Origin: Acetobacteraceae bacterium
GTDB taxonomy: Bacteria; Pseudomonadota; Alphaproteobacteria; Acetobacterales; Acetobacteraceae
Direction of reading: 5' to 3'
Assembly: GCA_019689515.1 (NCBI GenBank)
Contig: JADGHI010000298.1
Location: 1-5,336 of the forward strand
DNA: 5,336 nucleotides
The position numbers and the translations under genes are program-made. How positions within the stretch are numbered: position 1 is the stretch's first letter; the number at the start of each line of letters is the position of its first letter. Below, piece by piece: positions 5,070-5,336 of the stretch. The notes under the pieces are model-generated. The model worked only from the letters and a program-made list of their open reading frames with translations. It ran no database searches and was not told where the DNA came from.

Positions 5070-5336
5070 TCAGAGCAACCCGGCGCGCGCGGCGAGCGCA
5101 GCGGCGGCGGCGCGGGTCGGCAGGTTCAGCTTCACCAGGATGTTCGTCACGTGCCGCTTCACCGTGTGCTCGGAGAGCGCGAGCTCCGCAGCGATCGCCG
5201 GATTGGACAGGCCGCGCGCGACGAGGCGCAGGATTTCCCGCTCGCGCGCGGACAGGTTGAGCGGCGGCACGGCCACAGCCGCAGCCGCAGCCGCAGCCGC
5301 AGCCGCAGCCGCAGCCGGCGCCAACGGTGCCAATGC
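5070..5336 (-). CDS. LuxR/NarL-type transcriptional regulator, C-terminal part, 5' end beyond the window
   Basis: The frame is open to the right edge of the window and ends at TGA 5070-5072, so 88 residues are visible. After an alanine-rich linker with 13 consecutive Ala, a LuxR-type helix-turn-helix begins at NLSAREREILRLVARGLSN. It continues PAIAAELALSEHTVKRHVTNILVKLNL, with the recognition helix at SEHTVKRHVTNIL, and closes with LPTRAAAAALAARAGLL. Key residues of the four-helix domain (E-R-E, G-x-S-N, I-A, T-V-K-x-H) are intact, so it should bind DNA as a dimer. The N-terminal domain is outside the window. A response-regulator receiver (NarL/FixJ type) is most likely given the linker, but a large ATPase-type LuxR protein cannot be excluded. 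An ATG at 5333 lies in frame at the very edge, but a start there would leave an HTH with only an alanine tail. The linker is encoded by a hexanucleotide tandem repeat. Confidence 0.93.
   Translation of the reverse strand, partial: ALAPLAPAAAAAAAAAAAAAVAVPPLNLSAREREILRLVARGLSNPAIAAELALSEHTVKRHVTNILVKLNLPTRAAAAALAARAGLL
5276..5316. repeat. (GCAGCC)n hexanucleotide tandem repeat inside the regulator gene
   Basis: Six perfect GCAGCC units (5281-5316), preceded by five further matching bases (5276-5280), give nearly seven copies without a mismatch. On the coding (minus) strand each unit encodes Ala-Ala, building the linker before the DNA-binding domain. Gain or loss of a unit by slippage changes the linker by two residues and keeps the frame. 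Confidence 0.9.

Noticed and set aside
5276..5316. Short-unit repeat as a CRISPR array
   Set aside because: The units are contiguous hexamers without spacers and lie in frame inside a coding region, so it is a simple-sequence repeat.

Overview
The window is a GC-rich stretch of bacterial chromosome. Codon use, an alphaproteobacterial-looking HemW C-terminus and a FixK/FNR-type operator suggest an alphaproteobacterium, possibly a member of the Acetobacteraceae such as a Roseomonas relative. That placement is inferred from sequence character only. The gene content looks chromosomal. I see no insertion sequence, phage gene, tRNA, rRNA or CRISPR array.

Layout from left to right. (1) Positions 1-1075, plus strand: the 3' end of hemW (heme chaperone, radical SAM family), followed two bases later by an unrecognised 232-residue protein that probably starts at a GTG and is translationally coupled to hemW. 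(2) Positions 1076-1223: a short gap where converging transcription meets. (3) Positions 1224-2460, minus strand: a gene for a protein with paired CBS domains and a DUF2267 domain, preceded by a textbook FNR/FixK/Anr-type box. It is followed by a short open frame that looks like the last part of an eRF1-like (baeRF-type) protein whose N-terminal bulk is missing. (4) Positions 2458-2954: about 500 bp with no convincing gene, possibly holding a worn relic of a histidine kinase C-terminus. (5) Positions 2955-4721, minus strand: an exported AhpD-like (carboxymuconolactone decarboxylase fold) protein, then a class I SAM-dependent methyltransferase with an N-terminal winged-helix domain. Each has a good Shine-Dalgarno sequence. 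(6) Positions 4722-5069: about 350 bp without a gene, holding the leader of the AhpD-like gene and several short palindromes. (7) Positions 5070-5336, minus strand: the C-terminal end of a LuxR/NarL-type regulator. An alanine tract encoded by a hexanucleotide tandem repeat precedes its DNA-binding domain.

The clearest regulatory story is the CBS-DUF2267 gene. Its operator sits where a class II FNR-family activator would bind, which points to induction under low oxygen or altered redox state. CBS, DUF2267 and baeRF-like proteins often occur together in bacterial stress-response clusters, so this section may be the eroded edge of such a cluster. The AhpD-like protein and the methyltransferase may share a transcript, but nothing here defines a joint pathway. 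I found no strong evidence of a new multi-gene system. The best leads are the FNR-type operator, the baeRF remnant, the repeat-encoded linker in the regulator and the uncharacterised hemW partner.
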